From the NCBI RefSeq assembly GCF_044891285.1, contig NZ_JAUIYO010000002.1, positions 124,001 to 188,000 of the forward strand: 64,000 nucleotides of DNA, in the 5' to 3' direction. Shown in pieces: positions 60,963 through 64,000 of the stretch (positions are counted from its first letter, which is position 1; every line of letters begins with the position of its first letter). The notes under the pieces were generated by a model. It ran no database searches. It was not told where the DNA came from and saw only the letters and a program-made list of their open reading frames with translations. The stretch is from Pseudobacillus lumedeiriae. Lineage in GTDB: Bacteria > Bacillota > Bacilli > Bacillales > Domibacillaceae. Position numbers and translations under genes: made by a program.

Positions 60963-61895
60963 ATGATGCAAAATTTAGTTTCAATTAAAGATATGAATAA
61001 AGATGAAATTCTGTTAATATTAATGCAGGCAGAAAAGTTTTCTCAAGGAGAGAAATGGAATGCTGGCACGCAAATGTTTGTAGCGAACCTATTTTTCGAA
61101 GCAAGTACGCGTACGAAGACAAGCTTTGAAGTAGCCGAGAGAAAATTAGGCCTAGATGTCGTTCCCTTCGAAGCAGGAACTTCCAGTGTTTTAAAAGGAG
61201 AAACATTATACGATACGGTTCGGACGCTTGAATCCATTGGTGTAAATGCTGTCGTTATCCGTCATGAAGAAGATCAGTATTATGAACAGCTCATTAATAA
61301 AGTAAACATCCCTGTTATTAATGCAGGAGATGGATGCGGGCAGCACCCTACGCAAAGCCTGCTTGATTTGTTCACGATTCATCAGGAATTTGGACGGTTT
61401 GAGGGATTGAAAGTGGGAATCGTCGGCGACATCTCCCATAGCCGAGTAGCTCGATCTAATGCAGAGGCTCTTCGAAAACTAGGAGCGGATGTCCGTTTTT
61501 CCGGACCGCCTGAGTGGTTCGCCGATGATTATCTAGCAGCAGGGGAGTTCGTCAGCCTAGATGAACTTGTGGAAGAGGTCGACGTTTTAATGCTTCTCCG
61601 TATTCAACATGAACGTCATGATAGCGGAACAGCTATGACGAAAGAAGAATATCATCAAATGTATGGTCTCACACCACAGAGAGAAGAGCGGATGAAAAAC
61701 GGCAGCATTATTATGCATCCGGGTCCAGTCAATCGAGGGGTTGAAATCGCAGACAACCTCGTGGAATGCGAACGGTCACGTATTTTCAAACAAATGGAAA
61801 ACGGTGTTTATGTGAGAATGGCTGTATTAAAAGAAGTGCTGGAAGGGAGATTATCAAATGAATTTACTAATAAAAAATGGCAGCATTCTTGCTGA
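60963..61895 (+). CDS. pyrB: Aspartate carbamoyltransferase catalytic subunit
   Basis: Joins carbamoyl phosphate and aspartate, the first committed step to UMP. The carbamoyl-phosphate motif is FFEASTRTKTSFEVAE; NAGDGCGQHPTQSLLDL and HPGPVNRGVEI (usual HPAPVNRG) are present. 310 residues. ATG 60963 follows GGAGGCGG, with a second ATG next to it. It has a 12-residue tail encoded inside pyrC (38-base overlap). Confidence 0.96.
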   Translation: MMQNLVSIKDMNKDEILLILMQAEKFSQGEKWNAGTQMFVANLFFEASTRTKTSFEVAERKLGLDVVPFEAGTSSVLKGETLYDTVRTLESIGVNAVVIRHEEDQYYEQLINKVNIPVINAGDGCGQHPTQSLLDLFTIHQEFGRFEGLKVGIVGDISHSRVARSNAEALRKLGADVRFSGPPEWFADDYLAAGEFVSLDELVEEVDVLMLLRIQHERHDSGTAMTKEEYHQMYGLTPQREERMKNGSIIMHPGPVNRGVEIADNLVECERSRIFKQMENGVYVRMAVLKEVLEGRLSNEFTNKKWQHSC

Positions 61896-63144
61896 AGACG
61901 GGGCACTAAAAAAGCAGGATATTCGTATAGAAGGAAATAAAATTGCCGAAATGGGCGAGTACTTGATAGAAAACGGCGAAGATGTGCTAGACGCAAAGGG
62001 ACAGCTGATCGTCCCTGGACTCATTGATTTACATGTCCATTTACGCGAGCCTGGCGGCGAACATAAAGAAACGATCGAAACGGGAACGATGGCAGCAGCA
62101 GCAGGCGGCTTCACAACTATTGCCCCAATGCCTAATACGCGTCCAGTGCCAGATACAGTAGAAAACTTAGCCAATTTAAATAAGCGTATTGAAGAAACGG
62201 CCCATGTCCGTGTTCTCCCATACGCCTCTATTACGATCAGGGAAGCAGGAAAAGAATTAACAGACTTTGCGAGCTTAAAGGAAATGGGTGCTTTCGCTTT
62301 TACAGATGATGGGGTTGGCGTTCAGCAGGCAGGCATGATGTACGAGGCGATGAAGCAGGCAGCGGCGATTGATGCAGCGGTTGTTGCCCATTGTGAAGAT
62401 AATTCGCTTATTTATGGGGGAGCAGTTCATGATGGCGAGTTCGCAGAAAAGAACAACATTCCCGGCATCCCATCGATTTGTGAATCCGTACATATTGCGC
62501 GGGATGTGTTGATTGCTGAAGCAGCGGGATGTCACTATCACGTATGCCACATTAGTACGGAAGGCTCTGTAAGAACGGTCAGAGATGCCAAAAAGGCAGG
62601 CATTCGTGTAACAGCAGAAGTGACACCGCACCATTTGCTGCTTTGTGATGAAGACATTCCAGGAGCAGACACAAACTTTAAAATGAATCCGCCGCTGCGT
62701 GGGAAAAAGGATCAGCAGGCGCTGATTGAAGGGCTGTTGGATGGAACAATTGATTTTATCGCAACGGACCATGCTCCTCACACAGCTGAAGAAAAAGCGG
62801 CTGGTATGCAGACTGCGCCGTTTGGCATCGTTGGGTTGGAAACAGCATTCCCGCTTTTATACACGCACCTTGTAAAAAAGGAAGTCATTACACTACACCA
62901 GCTCGTAGAGTGGATGACGATTAAGCCGGCAGAAGCGTTTAGCCTGCCTTATGGAAAGCTTGAAGAAGGAGCGATCGCGGACATTGCTTTAATTGACTTA
63001 CAGAGTGAAAAAGAAATTGATCCAGAAGTATTTTATTCAAAAGGAAAAAATACACCATTTGCAGGCTGGAAGTGCAGTGGATGGCCCACGGCCACTATCT
63101 TAGAGGGTAAACTCGTATGGCAGGAAGGAAAGGTGCAATCATGA
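61858..63144 (+). CDS. pyrC: Dihydroorotase
   Basis: Class I zinc amidohydrolase closing carbamoyl aspartate to dihydroorotate. Zinc ligands in LIDLHVHLREPGGEHKET (HxH), VAHCEDNSL, HVCHISTEGS and IATDHAPHT; MPNTRPVPD and MNPPLRG are conserved. 428 residues, full length. ATG 61858 follows GGAAGGGAG inside the pyrB end. carA overlaps its stop by four bases (ATGA). Confidence 0.97.
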   Translation: MNLLIKNGSILAEDGALKKQDIRIEGNKIAEMGEYLIENGEDVLDAKGQLIVPGLIDLHVHLREPGGEHKETIETGTMAAAAGGFTTIAPMPNTRPVPDTVENLANLNKRIEETAHVRVLPYASITIREAGKELTDFASLKEMGAFAFTDDGVGVQQAGMMYEAMKQAAAIDAAVVAHCEDNSLIYGGAVHDGEFAEKNNIPGIPSICESVHIARDVLIAEAAGCHYHVCHISTEGSVRTVRDAKKAGIRVTAEVTPHHLLLCDEDIPGADTNFKMNPPLRGKKDQQALIEGLLDGTIDFIATDHAPHTAEEKAAGMQTAPFGIVGLETAFPLLYTHLVKKEVITLHQLVEWMTIKPAEAFSLPYGKLEEGAIADIALIDLQSEKEIDPEVFYSKGKNTPFAGWKCSGWPTATILEGKLVWQEGKVQS

Positions 63145-64000
63145 AAAAACAGCTCATTTTAGAAGATGGAACAGTGTTTATCGGCAAGGGTTTTGGCAGC
63201 GAAAAAGATACGATTGGAGAAGTCGTTTTCACAACAGGGATGACAGGCTATCAAGAAGTGTTGTCTGATCCGTCCTTCTGTGGACAAATTGTTACTTTTA
63301 CGTATCCTTTAATTGGGAACTATGGCATCAATCGTGATGATTTTGAAACGATTCATCCTGCAGTAAAAGGATTAATCGTAAAGGAAGCAGCTGAATACCC
63401 GTCGAATTTCCGCAGTGAAATGTCACTTGACGAGTTTTTGAAAATGAAACAAATTCCCGCTATTTGCGGCATCGATACGAGAAAGCTGACGCGAATCATC
63501 CGCCAGTATGGAACATTAAAAGGCGCGATTGTTTCTGCTGAAGCAAACGCAGAAGAAATGATTCATCAGTTGAAGGCAACGGTAATGCCGACAGATCAGG
63601 TGGCCCAAGTTTCAACTAAATCTGCTTATCCAAATCCAGGACGCGGATATCGCGTGGTTCTAATGGACTTTGGGATGAAGCATGGCATTTTACGTGAGCT
63701 GAATAATCGTGATTGTGATGTGGTTGTTGTTCCGCACGATACAACAGCTGAAGAGATTTTACAATTCAATCCGGACGGCATCATGCTGTCAAATGGACCT
63801 GGAAACCCGAAAGACGTTCCACATGCCATTGAAACAGTTAGACAGTTAATCGGAAAAGTGCCAATCTTCGGGATCTGTCTTGGACATCAGTTATTTGCAC
63901 TTGCATCGGGTGCAGACACATTTAAATTAAAATTTGGCCACCGCGGTTCCAATCACCCGGTAAAAGACTTGGCAACTGGAAAAACAGCATTGACTGCCCA
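63141..64000 (+). CDS. carA: Carbamoyl phosphate synthase small subunit (3' end cut by window)
   Basis: Glutaminase subunit feeding ammonia to the large subunit; this is the pyrimidine-operon copy (pyrAA). The N-terminal domain (LEDGTVFIGKGFGSE, TGMTGYQEVLSDPSFCGQIV, YGTLKGAI) and the class I amidotransferase domain with LSNGPGNPKD and nucleophile Cys246 in FGICLGHQLFALA are visible. About 287 of some 360 residues lie in the window. ATG 63141 overlaps the pyrC stop. Confidence 0.96.
   Translation, partial: MKKQLILEDGTVFIGKGFGSEKDTIGEVVFTTGMTGYQEVLSDPSFCGQIVTFTYPLIGNYGINRDDFETIHPAVKGLIVKEAAEYPSNFRSEMSLDEFLKMKQIPAICGIDTRKLTRIIRQYGTLKGAIVSAEANAEEMIHQLKATVMPTDQVAQVSTKSAYPNPGRGYRVVLMDFGMKHGILRELNNRDCDVVVVPHDTTAEEILQFNPDGIMLSNGPGNPKDVPHAIETVRQLIGKVPIFGICLGHQLFALASGADTFKLKFGHRGSNHPVKDLATGKTALTA

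Overview
The window is a chromosomal segment of a spore-forming member of the Bacillaceae (Firmicutes). The evidence is gene order and protein content: the cta oxidase cluster, the ylb block, the division/cell-wall (dcw) cluster carrying spoVD and spoVE, spoIIGA-sigE-sigG, the ylm block, divIVA, ileS and the start of the pyrimidine operon appear in the same order as in Bacillus subtilis. I cannot name the species. Almost all genes lie on the + strand, AGGAGG-type ribosome binding sites are common, and TTG/GTG starts are frequent. There are no rRNA or tRNA genes, prophages, complete insertion sequences or CRISPR arrays.

Layout. 1-4625: 3' part of ftsW, then pycA. 4659-12612: haem A and haem O synthesis (ctaA, divergent ctaB), caa3 oxidase (ctaCDEF), ctaG and a yozB-like membrane gene. 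12662-28649: the ylb block, which mixes sporulation genes (ylbD, ylbE, ylbJ), the RNA-processing cofactor ricF, and housekeeping genes (rsmD, coaD, ylbK, ylbL, tmcAL, ylbN-rpmF, ylbP, panE). 28735-30363: bshC. 30863-31124: what looks like a decayed mraZ. 31148-47685: rsmH, ftsL, pbpB, spoVD, murE, mraY, murD, spoVE, murG, divIB, ftsA, ftsZ. 47944-51066: spoIIGA, sigE, sigG. 51173-55215: ylmC-like, ylmD, ylmE, sepF, ylmG, ylmH, divIVA. 55278-60000: isoleucine T-box and ileS, lspA, an RluD-type pseudouridine synthase. 59997-64000: the pyr operon with two PyrR attenuators, pyrR, pyrB, pyrC and the 5' part of carA.

How the genes work together. The cta genes build a terminal oxidase and its haem. 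The dcw genes make lipid-linked peptidoglycan precursor (MurE, MraY, MurD, MurG), polymerise and cross-link it at the septum or spore cortex (PbpB, SpoVD, SpoVE, FtsL, DivIB), and lay down the division ring (FtsA, FtsZ, SepF, DivIVA). SpoIIGA processes pro-sigma E, and sigma G follows. The pyr genes make UMP under PyrR control.

Departures from the B. subtilis layout: murB is not between murG and divIB; there is no ylxW/ylxX/sbp before ftsA, no bpr after ftsZ, no ylyA between ileS and lspA and no pyrP between pyrR and pyrB; mraZ seems to survive only as a frameshifted, shortened remnant.

The most unusual content is intergenic. Two kinds of hairpin module (called A and B here) sit head to tail in one orientation at five places, and sequence changes in one arm are matched in the other. 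A second family of short elements bounded by TGTTGATT/AATCAACA occurs at four places. Long terminators with a shared GACTC/GAGTC stem form a third family.
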